A stretch of 64,000 bases of DNA from Roseicella sp. DB1501 (lineage in GTDB: Bacteria > Pseudomonadota > Alphaproteobacteria > Acetobacterales > Acetobacteraceae). The DNA lies in contig NZ_JABFHG010000009.1 of the NCBI RefSeq assembly GCF_013112485.1, forward strand, positions 62,001 to 126,000, in the 5' to 3' direction. Below the pieces are notes generated by a model. It saw only the letters and a list, made by a program, of their open reading frames with translations. It was not told where the DNA came from and searched no databases. A program made the position numbers and the translations under genes. The stretch's first letter is position 1. Each line of letters opens with the position of its first letter. Of this stretch, positions 1 through 8,919 are shown in pieces.

Positions 1-2
1 GG

Positions 3-104
3 GGCGTATCCACCGGCGGCGGCGTGCCAACGCCGGTCATGCCTGGTGGGGCCGGCGGGGTTGGCAGCGGCAATCAACCTGGTCGCGCCGGTACGTCTCG
101 GTAG
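3..104 (+). CDS. C-terminal end of a Gly-rich hypothetical protein (partial)
   Basis: An open frame enters from the left edge and stops at TAG 102-104. The 33 visible residues are rich in Gly, Pro and Val with no recognisable motif. A hairpin follows eight bases after the stop, which fits a gene end. The fragment is too short to name, and an open frame this long is common by chance in such GC-rich DNA. Confidence 0.22.
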   Translation, partial: GVSTGGGVPTPVMPGGAGGVGSGNQPGRAGTSR

Positions 105-111
105 CTGACCA

Positions 112-156
112 AGAGCCCCCGTCGTCCTGCCTCGACGCACGACTGTCTGGGGCTCT
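112..156. terminator. Hairpin downstream of the left-edge frame
   Basis: AGAGCCCC (112-119) pairs with GGGGCTCT (149-156), and an inner GTCGT/ACGAC pair (121-125 with 139-143) extends the stem. There is no U-tract, so intrinsic termination is only a possibility. Confidence 0.35.
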
Positions 157-673
157 AGCTTGGCTGGCGGTGCGGTGGAGCATGTGCGCGAGCCGCAGCA
201 TGGGTCATGGTTCGGCCAGCCTTCGACAAGCGTGTCGTAAATCGCGTGCCAGCATGGGGGTCGCCCGGCAGCAACTGCCAGGCAGACCCGGCGAAGGATA
301 CAGCGTGTCGCGTCGTAAACCGCTTGCAGATCGTGCCGGCGCTGCCTGGCTGCCTCGGGCGGCGTCAGCTTAGAGCGTTCAAACAACGGTCTGGACCATG
401 ATCCATGACTCGGTGTGAGCGGATCCTGGTCAAGGGCGTAGCGAAGGTGTTGGCGGCCGTGTCGCCAAGAAGCGAGCACCCGGAGTTGCTGCCGCCGGCC
501 ACACAATGATGACGGTGGGCTTGAACCTCATGATCATCGCCATAGCTTGACGAAGCCGGTGGCATTCGCTGGCTTGGTCGGATGGGCGATCGATGCGTAT
601 GACGCGGATGCGGCCGGTGAGACGGGATGTCTGAAACTCCCTTCCATCGCGGCGCCAGCATTTGTGGAAGCCA
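157..673. other. Gene-poor stretch with degenerate coding traces
   Basis: No intact gene is visible here. Frames on both strands are short, with weaker third-position GC bias than the rest of the window. Traces of a decayed binding-protein gene lie on the minus strand at about 436-615 and are listed separately. Confidence 0.5.
436..615 (-). pseudogene. Possible remnant of an ABC-type (TrpX/DUF534-like) substrate-binding protein
   Basis: Read on the minus strand, one frame gives a segment like IRVIRIDRPS followed by FKPTVIIV, and a neighbouring frame continues with AGGSNSG and a Thr/Ala-rich stretch. That order (a strand ending IRIDYR, then LxPDVILAxGTPA) is the pattern of the TrpX-like binding proteins common in these bacteria. 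It is split between two frames and lacks both ends. It could be coincidence; a translated search of both frames together would decide. Confidence 0.22.
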
Positions 674-1228
674 ATGATAGAAGTCGATCGCGTTTTTTCG
701 GGCATGCAGGGTCGGCCCGGCCAGCCCACCAATATCGAGCAACGCATCATCCAACATCGGCATCGTCAGGGTGGCGCCAGCCACATCCGGACGCGGGTCG
801 TCGAAGTCGTGCATGTCCGTCGGAACGGGAAGCGGCCCGTCGATGGGCAGGCCAACCCGGTCAGCGCTGCAGAGGTCTCGCCAGAGGATTTCGGCGGCAG
901 ACCGGAGAAGCGTTCATCCGGGATCGGCATTGCCCCGGCCACATTCGAGCCGCCGCAACCCGTCGTGCATGTCATGCCGATGTGGGAGCCAAGCGTCGAG
1001 GAAGGGCAGCTGGTCGCTCCGTCTGATGGCGCTTCAACCGGGGCGCCCGCACCGTCACCGCGCAAACGCCGGGCGCAGTCGGCTCCGGCACGCCAGGCCA
1101 GCGCCCGGCCCTACGCCAATCCGTTCGCCGAGGACGAGGGCGGCGCGAACTGCCTGCGCTGCGGTTACCTCGTCGAGCCGGCGCGGGAGCGGCGTGGTTG
1201 GCTGACCTGCGCCACATGCGGCGGATGA
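674..1228 (+). CDS. Hypothetical protein with C-terminal zinc-ribbon motif
   Basis: The 184-residue product is not recognised as a known family. Its last 25 residues hold two CxxC knuckles (CLRC and CATC), as in a small zinc ribbon that may bind metal or nucleic acid. The preceding part (about residues 100-155) is Ala/Pro/Arg-rich and probably disordered. Third-position GC is good from about 780 onward and weak before, so the true start may be later, for example the ATG at 974. No clear ribosome binding site is seen. The gene stands alone between the degenerate left edge and a convergent binding-protein gene. Confidence 0.4.
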   Translation: MIEVDRVFSGMQGRPGQPTNIEQRIIQHRHRQGGASHIRTRVVEVVHVRRNGKRPVDGQANPVSAAEVSPEDFGGRPEKRSSGIGIAPATFEPPQPVVHVMPMWEPSVEEGQLVAPSDGASTGAPAPSPRKRRAQSAPARQASARPYANPFAEDEGGANCLRCGYLVEPARERRGWLTCATCGG

Positions 1229-1483
1229 CCATCCGGCTTACGCAGGATCCAGGCGGCTCTCGCACATGGCGGCGGCCGACTCTCCTGGACATCAGGCTCG
1301 TGCCCCCGGCGCCGCCGCAACCCTGGGCCTATGGTTGGTCACAGAGGCGGTCGTGACCCGCGAGGGCCACGATCCTGCTGTTTCTGGCCATTCGCCCGGC
1401 TCGCGCTACCTTCAGTAAGCCGGTGGACGCAAGTCCATGTCCCCTCACCAAGCAGCAGCATGGCCGGATCGTCGTGCCGCGGC

Positions 1484-2521
1484 TTACTCGACCCGTGCTC
1501 CGGTCGCCCGAACCAGCGGCGCCAGGCGCGCCTCCTCGCGGGCCCGGAAGTCGAGGAGTTGCTCCGGCGTGGTCCACCAGGGCGTGGCGCCGAGATCCTG
1601 ATAGCTGCGCACCAGGTCGGCACTCTCCAGGGCCTGCCGGGCATAGGCGGAAAGTCGCTCCACCGCCGGCCGCGGCATCCCGGCCGGGCCGCAGACGCAG
1701 GCCCAGGAGGTCATCTGGAAACCGGGCACGACCTCCGCCATGCTGGGCAGATCCGGCACCACCGGGTTCCGTTGTGGGCTGGTGACGGCAAGCGCGCGGA
1801 TCTTGCCGTCGCGCACCGCCGGCAGGTAGCCCGGGATGTTGTCCATGATCAGGTGCACCCGCCCGGCCATGAGGTCGAGCAGCGCCGGCGCGCCACCCCG
1901 ATAGGGCACGTGCAGGATGTCCACCCCGGCCAATTGCTTCAGCAGTTCCCCCGAGAGATGCGGCGTCGTGCCCATGCCGGAGGAGCCGTAGGCGTACTTG
2001 CCCGGGCTTGCCTTGAACAGGGCGATCAGCTCCGGCACGCTGCGCACCGGCAGGTCCTTGTTGATCACCGCGATGTTCGGCAGCTGCCACAGGCCCGAGA
2101 CGAAGGTGAAGTCGCGCACCGGATCGAAGGGCAGGCTGGCATAGAGCGTCGGCGCGATGGCGTGCGAGGCGATGCCGCCCATGCCGATCGTGTAGCCGTC
2201 CGGCCGGGACTTGGCGACCGCATCCACCCCGACATTGCCGCCGGAGCCGCTGCGGTTCTCGACCACGAATTGCTGGCCCGCGATCTCGGTCATCCTGGCG
2301 CACCAGAGGCGCGACAGCGTGTCGGTGGCGCCGCCGGGCGGAAACGGGTTGATGTAGCGCACCGACTGGCTCGGCCAGTCCGCTCCCGCTTGGGCATGGC
2401 CAGGCCGAGCTCGTCCGACCAGCGGTACCATCAGCGCGGTGCTGATCGCGCCGAGCACGGCTCGGCGCGAGAGCCGGCGGGTGCCGGGCCGCGATGGAAC
2501 AGGCTCCCAAGCTGCTGTCAT
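1484..2521 (-). CDS. Bug/TctC-family tripartite tricarboxylate transporter substrate-binding protein
   Basis: This 345-residue exported protein belongs to the Bug family, the periplasmic receptors for carboxylates and related solutes. The N-terminus has a twin-arginine-like signal (SRRAVLGAIS, hydrophobic core, AQA-type cleavage). Family landmarks are PFPPGGATDTLSR, VVENRSGSGGNVG, the PDGYTIGMG segment, YGSSGMGTTPHLSGELL and VPYRGGAPALLDLMAGRV. The start is set by a GGGAGGA site six bases upstream. No membrane subunits (TctA/TctB) are nearby, as is usual for these orphan receptors, so the ligand cannot be inferred. The family is certain; the solute is unknown. Confidence 0.92.
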   Translation of the reverse strand: MTAAWEPVPSRPGTRRLSRRAVLGAISTALMVPLVGRARPGHAQAGADWPSQSVRYINPFPPGGATDTLSRLWCARMTEIAGQQFVVENRSGSGGNVGVDAVAKSRPDGYTIGMGGIASHAIAPTLYASLPFDPVRDFTFVSGLWQLPNIAVINKDLPVRSVPELIALFKASPGKYAYGSSGMGTTPHLSGELLKQLAGVDILHVPYRGGAPALLDLMAGRVHLIMDNIPGYLPAVRDGKIRALAVTSPQRNPVVPDLPSMAEVVPGFQMTSWACVCGPAGMPRPAVERLSAYARQALESADLVRSYQDLGATPWWTTPEQLLDFRAREEARLAPLVRATGARVE

Positions 2522-2711
2522 TGTCGTTCCTCCCTTTCGGCGGCGTCCCGCCGGTCATTCTTCTACTGCGCCATCGCGCCGTGCAGCCACCGCTTCAGGC
2601 TCGCGGCAAAAGCTTCTCGATTCGGTTCCCGAGCCCTAACCTTCCGGCGGGAACGGGGCACCTGCCTTGAACTGATCAGGCAACAACCGATTGAAGACGA
2701 GGGAAACGACC

Positions 2712-3551
2712 ATGCATTTCGGTGCTTCCATGTTCTTCACCGACTATTCCATGACGCCCGCAGCGCTCGGCCGCGCGCTCGAGGAACGTGGCTTCGAATC
2801 AGTCTGGGCGCCCGAGCATTCGCACATCCCGCTGTCCCGCAAATCGCCATGGCCGGGCGGCGGCGACCTGCCGAAGCGCTACTACGACTGCATGGACCCC
2901 TTCGTCTCCCTCACGGCCGCGGCCATGGCAACGACGACGCTTAAACTGGGCACAGGCGTCTGCCTGGTGAACCAGCGCGATCCGATCCAGACCGCCAAGT
3001 TGGTGGCGTCGCTCGATCAGGTCTCGTCCGGCCGCTTCCTGTTCGGCATCGGCATCGGCTGGAACCAGGACGAGATGGAGAATCACGGCACGGTCTTCGA
3101 GAGCCGCGCCAAGCTGACGCGCGAACGCATCGAGGCGATGAAGGAGATCTGGACCAAGTCGAAAGCCGAGTATCACGGCGATTTCGTCAATTTCGATCCC
3201 ATCATGGCCTGGCCGAAACCCGTGCAGAGGCCGCATCCCCCCATCCTCGTCGGCGGGGCTTTTCCCCAAGGTGCGCGCCGTGCGATCCGCTACGGGGATG
3301 GCTGGATCCCGATCGCCGGCCGTGCGCCTCTAGGCGAAGCCCTGGAAAAATTCCGCCAGATGGCGACCGAGGCAGGCCGGGATCCCGCGGGCATCCCGAT
3401 CACCGCCTTCGGCGCGACCGAGAACCGCGACGAGATCCGGCGCTTCCGCGATCTCGGCGTCGCCCGCACGGTCGTGTCGCTCGAGTCGGACAAGGACGAC
3501 AAGATCCTTCCCGTCCTCGACCGCTGGGCCGCACTGATCCGCGACGCATGA
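2712..3551 (+). CDS. LLM class (F420-dependent type) oxidoreductase
   Basis: This is a 279-residue member of the bacterial luciferase-like monooxygenase superfamily, TIM-barrel enzymes that use reduced F420 or FMN. The N-terminus (MHFGASMFFTDYSM), GFESVWAPEHSHIP, TLKLGTGVCLVNQRDPIQTAK and the FGIGIGWNQDEMENHGT block are typical of the F420-dependent subgroup, as is PPILVGGAFPQGARRAIRYGDGW. ATG 2712 is chosen because GAGGGA lies eight bases upstream; an in-frame TTG at 2691 is less likely. It is transcribed divergently from the Bug protein and followed by a long repeat-containing gap. The substrate is unknown. Confidence 0.9.
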   Translation: MHFGASMFFTDYSMTPAALGRALEERGFESVWAPEHSHIPLSRKSPWPGGGDLPKRYYDCMDPFVSLTAAAMATTTLKLGTGVCLVNQRDPIQTAKLVASLDQVSSGRFLFGIGIGWNQDEMENHGTVFESRAKLTRERIEAMKEIWTKSKAEYHGDFVNFDPIMAWPKPVQRPHPPILVGGAFPQGARRAIRYGDGWIPIAGRAPLGEALEKFRQMATEAGRDPAGIPITAFGATENRDEIRRFRDLGVARTVVSLESDKDDKILPVLDRWAALIRDA

Positions 3552-3670
3552 CGGCAACGGGCCAGCAGCCTGCCTGGATCCGGAAGGAAACGTCACGGCT
3601 TTCAAGGGCCACCATCCTGCCCGCCGCATCCCGCCCCCAAGGGCCCGCTGGCGCCGCCGGCCTTCAGGTC

Positions 3671-3730
3671 TACAGCGGAGCGCATTCAAGATTGAACGCC
3701 GCTCCGCTGTAACCTGTTGTTTCCAGAGCA
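3671..3730. repeat. Modular palindromic repeat, inverted-orientation copy
   Basis: TACAGCGGAGCG (3671-3682) pairs perfectly with CGCTCCGCTGTA (3700-3711). The following ACCTGTTGTTTCCAGAGCA is close to the reverse complement of the TGCTCT-GAAAACA-CAGGCT linker seen in the copies at 14.6 and 48.3 kb, so this looks like a related unit in opposite orientation. It may also act as a terminator for the luciferase-like gene. Confidence 0.55.
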
Positions 3731-3770
3731 AAGTCACGCGTCCGGGCGGTCTCGCCCTCCCGCGATCCGC

Positions 3771-3877
3771 CCTGGACCATGATCCGCTCACACAGGGTCG
3801 CGGATCATGGTCCAGGCCATTGTTCGATCGCGTGAGTCACGCTTTTCGCTGAGTCCACCTCCAGCGATCACGCTCTA
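3771..3877. repeat. Modular palindromic repeat, GGACCATGATCC type (copy 1)
   Basis: CCTGGACCATGATCCG (3771-3786) pairs perfectly with its complement at 3801-3816 across a 14-base loop. A second part carries TCACGCTTTTCG and TGATCGC/GCGATCA-type arms and ends in GCTCTA. About 100 bases match the copy at 46.07-46.17 kb with roughly seven differences. Its right end (CTA, 3875-3877) is the stop codon of the adaptor gene read on the minus strand. Confidence 0.85.
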
Positions 3878-5071
3878 GCTTCGTGCATTCTGCGTCGGCC
3901 GCACCTCGTCGCCGCTGCGAATGGCATCGGAGGGGCTGTCGATGACCCGGTCCGTCGGTTCCAGGCCGGAGGCGATGTCGAGCTCGGCGCCCAGGTCGCG
4001 GGCGATGCGAACCGGCTTGACCGCCACCCTGCCATCGCCGTCGACCACCGCGACGGAGGTGCCGCTCGCGCGAAAAATCAAGGCGCTCGCCGGAATGCGG
4101 AGCTGCTGCGTGTCGGTGGGTTCCGGCGGAAGCTCGAGCCGCACCTGGGCATAGCCGCCGGGCTTCAGGGCGCCGCTGGCATTGTCCGTGGTGAACTGCA
4201 CCAGCATGGAGCCCGATTGCGCATCCACCGCGCCGGCCGTGCGGGTCAGCTCCGCCGTGAAACTCCGATCCGCGTATTCCGGCACGGAGAAGGTCGCCTT
4301 CAGCCCGTCCCGCATGGCGCCCGTATAGGCCTGCGGCACGCGCACATAGAGGCGCAGGCGGCGCATATCCGTGACGGTGAAGAGCGGCGGCGAACTGGTG
4401 CTGCCGGAGACGATCAGCCCGCCGACATCGATGGCGCGGCTGGTGACGGTGCCGTCGAAGGGAGCGATCACCTGCTTGAAGCCGGTCAGGGCGCGCAGGC
4501 GGTTCACCTCCGCCTCCGCCTGGCTGAGCTGCGCCGTGCGCGCCGCCAGGTCGCCGCGGCGCTCATCCGTCGCCTGCTGGGACACGACCTGGCGCGCGCT
4601 CAGCTCGTTCCAGCGCTGCGCGGTGCGGGCGGACAGGTCGCGCTGGGCGCGGGCGGTGGCGAAGGCCGCCTCGGCCGCGGCCAGTTGCTGGTCGAGATCC
4701 GGCGTGTCGATCTCGGCGAGAATCTGGCCAGCGGTGACCCGGTCTCCGATATCGGCCAGGCGGCGGGCAACGAAACCATTGGTCCGCGCATAGACCGGCG
4801 CCTCCGCCCAGGCCTGAAGCCGACCGGGCAGCAGCAGCGGCCGCGGTTCCACGGCGCGCGGATGGATGACCCGGACGCTCGGCACCGCGACGGCGGCGGC
4901 GACCTGCCGCAATTCCTCCTGCGCGCCAAGCCGGCTGCTCACCCTGAGCGCCCCCGCCCCGAGCAGCGCCAGCAACCCGAGGAGGAGGACCAGCGCCACC
5001 CGACGCGGGCTGGCGGCGCGCTGGTCGGCCGGCAGGGTCTCGGCGGTTGCCGGCACAGGCGCTTCAGGCAT
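3875..5071 (-). CDS. RND efflux periplasmic adaptor (membrane fusion protein)
   Basis: The 398-residue product is the HlyD/AcrA-type adaptor that links an inner-membrane RND pump to an outer-membrane channel. It has one N-terminal membrane anchor (VALVLLLGLLALLGAGAL, about residues 26-43), a lipoyl half-motif (VYARTNGFVARRLADIGDRVTAGQILAEID, given here by its ends VYARTNG and GQILAEID), a helical hairpin (about 115-185) and the second half-motif around KQVIAPFDGTVTSR. Beta-barrel and membrane-proximal domains follow. It starts inside the end of the pump gene (8-base overlap), so the two are translated together. Its TAG stop lies within a palindromic repeat. No outer-membrane channel gene is adjacent. 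Confidence 0.93.
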   Translation of the reverse strand: MPEAPVPATAETLPADQRAASPRRVALVLLLGLLALLGAGALRVSSRLGAQEELRQVAAAVAVPSVRVIHPRAVEPRPLLLPGRLQAWAEAPVYARTNGFVARRLADIGDRVTAGQILAEIDTPDLDQQLAAAEAAFATARAQRDLSARTAQRWNELSARQVVSQQATDERRGDLAARTAQLSQAEAEVNRLRALTGFKQVIAPFDGTVTSRAIDVGGLIVSGSTSSPPLFTVTDMRRLRLYVRVPQAYTGAMRDGLKATFSVPEYADRSFTAELTRTAGAVDAQSGSMLVQFTTDNASGALKPGGYAQVRLELPPEPTDTQQLRIPASALIFRASGTSVAVVDGDGRVAVKPVRIARDLGAELDIASGLEPTDRVIDSPSDAIRSGDEVRPTQNARS

Positions 5072-8000
5072 GGGCGGTGCTTTCTCCCGGACGAAGGCCG
5101 CTCACGGCGTGGCGCCTGCGCCCATGGATCATGGCGAAGACGGTGGGCACGAAGACCAGCGAGGCGCAGGTGCCGACCAGCAGGCCGCCGATGACCGCCC
5201 GGCCGAGCGGCGCGTTCTGCTCGCCGCCCTCGCCGAAGCCGAGGGCCATGGGCGCCATGCCGATGATCATGGCGAGCGCCGTCATCAGCACCGGGCGGAA
5301 GCGCGTGATCCCGGCCTCGAAGGCGGCCATCCGGGCATCGCCGAGCTCGGCGAGCTTCTCCCGGGCGAAGCTCACCACTAGGATGGAATTCGCCGTGGCG
5401 ACCCCCATGCACATGATCGCGCCCGTCAGCGCCGGCACCGAAAGCGGCGTGCCGGAGAGGAAGAGCATCCAGGCGATGCCGGCCAGCGCCGAGGGCAGGG
5501 CGGCGACGATGACGAAGGGATCGGCCCAGGACTGGAAGTTGACCACGATGAGCAGGTAGATCATCACCACCGCGCCGAGCAGGCCGAAGCCCATGCCGGA
5601 GAAGGCGGTGTTCATCGTCTGGTACTGGCCGCGCAGGGTGACGCGCACGGATGCCGGCTTCTCGGCGTCCAGCCTGGCGATCTCGCGTCGCACGGCATCG
5701 GCCGCGGCGCCCAGGTCCAGCCCCTGCGTGGCCGCATAGACGCTGACCATCGGCTGGATGTTGTATTGCGAGATCACCGAAGGCGAGTTCACGCGCACCA
5801 GCCGGCCGAGCGCGCCCAGCACCTGCGGCTCCGGCGAGCGCGGCCCGGTGACGGGCAGCGATTCCAGCTTCTCCATCGTGTCCGCCAGGTATTCCGGCGT
5901 CTGCGCCACGACCGGGTAGGTGACGCCATTGGTGGGATTCAGCCAATAGACCGGCGCGGTCTGCAGCGAGCCGGCAACGGAGCCGGCCAGGCTCGCCGTC
6001 ACGTCCCGCTCGTCGAGGCCGAGCGCGTTGATGCGCGTGCGATCGGCGACGAAGCGCAGGGTGGGGCTGCCGGCGGGCTGCTGGATGCGCATGTCCACCA
6101 GCCCTTCGATGCCGCGGAGGGCCCGCAGGATGCGCTGCGCGTGCTCCTGGTTTTCGGTGACGCTGGGGCCGGTCACCTGCACCTCGATGGGCGCGGGCGC
6201 TCCGAAATTGAGGATCTGGCTGGTGATGTCGGCGGGCAGGAAGGAAAAGACGGCCGTGGGGAACAGCCGCGGCAGCTCCGCCCGCAGCCGGCGGATATGC
6301 TCGGCGGTCGGCCGGTGGTCGTGGCGAAGGCTGATCAGGATATCGCCGTCCATCGGGCCGACCGTCCCGGAGGAGCTGTAGGTCACGTTGATGGTGCTGT
6401 TCGGCAGGCCGATGCTGTCGACGATCGTGTTGATCTCCTCCGGCGGAATCAGCCGGCGGACCTCCCGCTGGATCCGGTCGAAGAGGGCGGAGGTTTCCTC
6501 GATGCGCGTGCCCGCGGGGGCGCGGACATGCATGGCGATGGTGCCGCTGTCGACCTCGGGGAAGAAATTGCGGCCTAGGAACGGTACCAGGGCGAGGCTG
6601 CCGAAGGCGAAGGCCAGGAACAACGAAAGCGTCGTCCGGCGCCTGGCGAGGGCAAGGCGCATGAGGCGGCCGTAGCCCTGGCGCAGGCGCTCGAACCGCC
6701 TCTCGAAGCCCTGCTGCAGGCGGCCGGGAAGGTGCCGCGGCGGGGGCTGCCCATGACGATGCCCGGCATGCGGCTTGAGCAGGTAGAGCGCCATGGTCGG
6801 CACCAGGGTGCGCGACAGGATGAAGGAGGCGACCATGGCGAAGGTCACCGACATGGCCATGGGCACGAAAAGGAAGCCCGACACGCCCGGCAGGAAGAAC
6901 ATCGGCACGAAGACGATGCAGATGCAGAGCAGGGAGACGAAGGCCGGCAGGACGATTTGCCGCGCGCCGTCCAGGATGGCGGTGCGCACATCCTTGCCGT
7001 GCTCGAGATGCCAGTTGATGTTCTCGATGGTGACCGTCGCGTCGTCCACCAGGATGCCGACGGCGAGCGCGAGGCCGCCCAGCGTCATGACGTTCAGGGT
7101 TTGCCCGAAGGCCGCGAGGGCGAAGATCGCCGCCAGGATGGCGAGGGGGATCGAGGTGGCGATGATGATGGTGGAGCGCCAGGACCCCAGGAAGAGCAGG
7201 ATCATCAGCGAGGTCAGCGCCGCGGCCAGCACGCCCTCGAAGGCGACGCCCGTGATGGCGGCCTTCACGAAGATCGACTGGTCGTTGAGCGGCGTCACCC
7301 GAAGCTGTGGCGGCAGGCTGGGAAGGAGCTGGGGCAGCAGGTCGAGGACGCCGTTCACGATGCTGATGGTGGAGGTGGCGCCGGATTTCAGCACGGTCAT
7401 CAGCACGGAGCGCTGGCCATCGACATGCACCACGTTCTGCTGCGGCTGCGCGCCGTCCCGCACATTGGCGACGTCGCCGATCGTGACCGTCGCGCCGTTG
7501 ACGGTGCGGATCGGCAGGGCGGCGAGCTCGGCCACCGAGCCGGGCGCGTTGTTCAGGAGCAGGTTGTATTGATACTCGCCGATCTTGACGAAGCCGGCCG
7601 GAGTGATCTGGGTCTGCGCCGCGATCGCGTTGCCTACATCCTGCGCCGAGAGGCCCTTCGACAGCAGCCCTTGCGGATCGAGGTCGATCTGGATCTGCCG
7701 GGTACGGCCGCCGGCAGGGCCCGGCAGGGCGGCGCCCGGCACGGTGACGAGCTGCGTCCGGATGAAATTCGTGCCCAGGTCGTAAAGCTGCTGCTCGCTG
7801 AGCCCCTGGCCCGAGAGGGCGAGCTGCAGGATGGGCACGGTGGAGGCGTTGTAATTCAGGATCAGCGGCGGCGTGGTGCCCGGCGGAAGCTGGCGCAGCA
7901 GCGTCTGCGAGACGGCGGTGACCTGCGCATTGGCCAGGCGGATATCGGCTCCGGGCTGGAAGAATATCTTCGTGATGCCGAGCCCGGGATAGGAGGTGCC

Positions 8001-8249
8001 CTCGATATGCTCGATGTCGTTCACCGTCGTCGTGAGCGACCTCTGGTACGGCGTGAGGATGCGGCCGGCCATGTCCTCGGGGGTGAGGCCGTTGAAGGTC
8101 CAGCCCACGGCGATGACAGGCACCGGAATGTTCGGGAAGATATCGGCCGGCGTGCGCAGTGCGGCGAGGCCGCCCCCGATCATGATCATCAGCGCCATCA
8201 CCACGAAGGTGTATGGACGGGACAGCGCTATACGAACCAGGGCGATCAT
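5064..8249 (-). CDS. RND efflux transporter permease subunit (AcrB/HAE1 superfamily)
   Basis: This 1,061-residue inner-membrane pump has the normal length and twelve-helix plan of the family, with two large periplasmic loops. Helix 4 carries the proton-relay pair in GILVDDATVTIENI, and the second half contains VNFQSWADPFVIVAALPSAL and the GVATANSILVVSFARE segment. The loop with MTVLKSGATSTISIVNGV is typical of this branch. It drives proton-coupled export of small hydrophobic or toxic compounds together with the adaptor downstream. No regulator or ribosome binding site of note is seen upstream, and the actual substrate cannot be read from the sequence. Confidence 0.93.
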   Translation of the reverse strand: MIALVRIALSRPYTFVVMALMIMIGGGLAALRTPADIFPNIPVPVIAVGWTFNGLTPEDMAGRILTPYQRSLTTTVNDIEHIEGTSYPGLGITKIFFQPGADIRLANAQVTAVSQTLLRQLPPGTTPPLILNYNASTVPILQLALSGQGLSEQQLYDLGTNFIRTQLVTVPGAALPGPAGGRTRQIQIDLDPQGLLSKGLSAQDVGNAIAAQTQITPAGFVKIGEYQYNLLLNNAPGSVAELAALPIRTVNGATVTIGDVANVRDGAQPQQNVVHVDGQRSVLMTVLKSGATSTISIVNGVLDLLPQLLPSLPPQLRVTPLNDQSIFVKAAITGVAFEGVLAAALTSLMILLFLGSWRSTIIIATSIPLAILAAIFALAAFGQTLNVMTLGGLALAVGILVDDATVTIENINWHLEHGKDVRTAILDGARQIVLPAFVSLLCICIVFVPMFFLPGVSGFLFVPMAMSVTFAMVASFILSRTLVPTMALYLLKPHAGHRHGQPPPRHLPGRLQQGFERRFERLRQGYGRLMRLALARRRTTLSLFLAFAFGSLALVPFLGRNFFPEVDSGTIAMHVRAPAGTRIEETSALFDRIQREVRRLIPPEEINTIVDSIGLPNSTINVTYSSSGTVGPMDGDILISLRHDHRPTAEHIRRLRAELPRLFPTAVFSFLPADITSQILNFGAPAPIEVQVTGPSVTENQEHAQRILRALRGIEGLVDMRIQQPAGSPTLRFVADRTRINALGLDERDVTASLAGSVAGSLQTAPVYWLNPTNGVTYPVVAQTPEYLADTMEKLESLPVTGPRSPEPQVLGALGRLVRVNSPSVISQYNIQPMVSVYAATQGLDLGAAADAVRREIARLDAEKPASVRVTLRGQYQTMNTAFSGMGFGLLGAVVMIYLLIVVNFQSWADPFVIVAALPSALAGIAWMLFLSGTPLSVPALTGAIMCMGVATANSILVVSFAREKLAELGDARMAAFEAGITRFRPVLMTALAMIIGMAPMALGFGEGGEQNAPLGRAVIGGLLVGTCASLVFVPTVFAMIHGRRRHAVSGLRPGESTAHA

Positions 8250-8562
8250 GCGGCGCCGGGGGCCTGAAACGCCGACTGCCTTCTACGGAGCCTTCGCTGC
8301 ATCGATGACGGCATTCCAACGGTAGGGCGCGAACGCCAAGAGACTATGGGAGCTTGGTCCCGGGCGCCACCGGCTTGCATTACGACGCTGTCACAAGCTT
8401 GGCGCGAAACGGGCGTCGCAGGCAACCGGGTGCCGCCGCGCCGGCGCTGCGGCCTGCGCGCCAGGCGCGAACACGTCGGGGCGAGGTGCCGGATGGACCA
8501 TGGGCGACTTCTGCACCTGTCGCGCGTTGCGCTACAGGCCTTACCGGCGATCCGGAGTTCCC
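8250..8562. other. Divergent intergenic region
   Basis: This gap separates the RND pump (minus) from the HTH-KaiC-kinase operon (plus) and must hold both promoters. No convincing -35/-10 pair stands out, and no small gene is seen; in particular there is no RelE/HigB-type toxin frame ahead of the HigA-like gene. Confidence 0.45.
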
Positions 8563-8919
8563 ATGCACAGTCCCCAGCAAGGGCATCCTGCCGATGCCGC
8601 GCCGGAGCATCCCGGCCGGCTGCTGCGCGACTGTGTGCTGCCCGGCCTTGGCCTGTCCGTCAGCCAGGCGGCGCGCGAGCTCGGGATCGCCCGCTCGACA
8701 CTGCACCGCCTGCTCGCCGGCGAGCAGGCGGTCACGCCGGAGATGGCCGCCCGGCTGGCCCGCCTGAGCGGCGTCCCGGCCCGCCACTGGCTCGCCCGGC
8801 AGCAGGCGCACGACCTCTGGCACACCGAGCGGGCGCTGGCCGCAGTCCTCGGGCGCATCCCGACCCACGCGTTGCCCCGCGCCCTGCAGCAGGAATTCAG
8901 GGACGTCGCGCATGACTGA
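8563..8919 (+). CDS. HigA-family XRE-type helix-turn-helix protein
   Basis: The 118-residue product matches HigA addiction-module antitoxins: HPGRLLRDCVLPGLGLSVSQAARELGIARSTLHRLLAGE (ends HPGRLLRD and LHRLLAGE), then TPEMAARLARLSGVPARHWLARQQAHDLW. The HTH spans about residues 33-60. The start at the ATG before HSPQQ keeps the usual short leader. The partner toxin HigB, normally directly upstream, is absent, so this is an orphan DNA-binding protein. Its end overlaps the KaiC-like gene by eight bases, which suggests it serves as regulator of the signalling operon rather than as an antitoxin. Confidence 0.8.
   Translation: MHSPQQGHPADAAPEHPGRLLRDCVLPGLGLSVSQAARELGIARSTLHRLLAGEQAVTPEMAARLARLSGVPARHWLARQQAHDLWHTERALAAVLGRIPTHALPRALQQEFRDVAHD

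Noticed and set aside
4939-8319. Very long open frame antisense to the RND pump, and similar ones opposite KaiC (8897-11068), the HWE kinase (17290-18966) and the giant oxidase (21691-23913)
   Set aside because: High GC at third positions removes stops on the opposite strand. These frames are rich in Arg, Pro and Gly, match no family and lie over genes with clear motifs.
8563-8919. HigBA toxin-antitoxin module
   Set aside because: Only the HigA-like part is present. No RelE-like toxin frame is seen in the 313 bases upstream, and the gene overlaps a KaiC gene instead.
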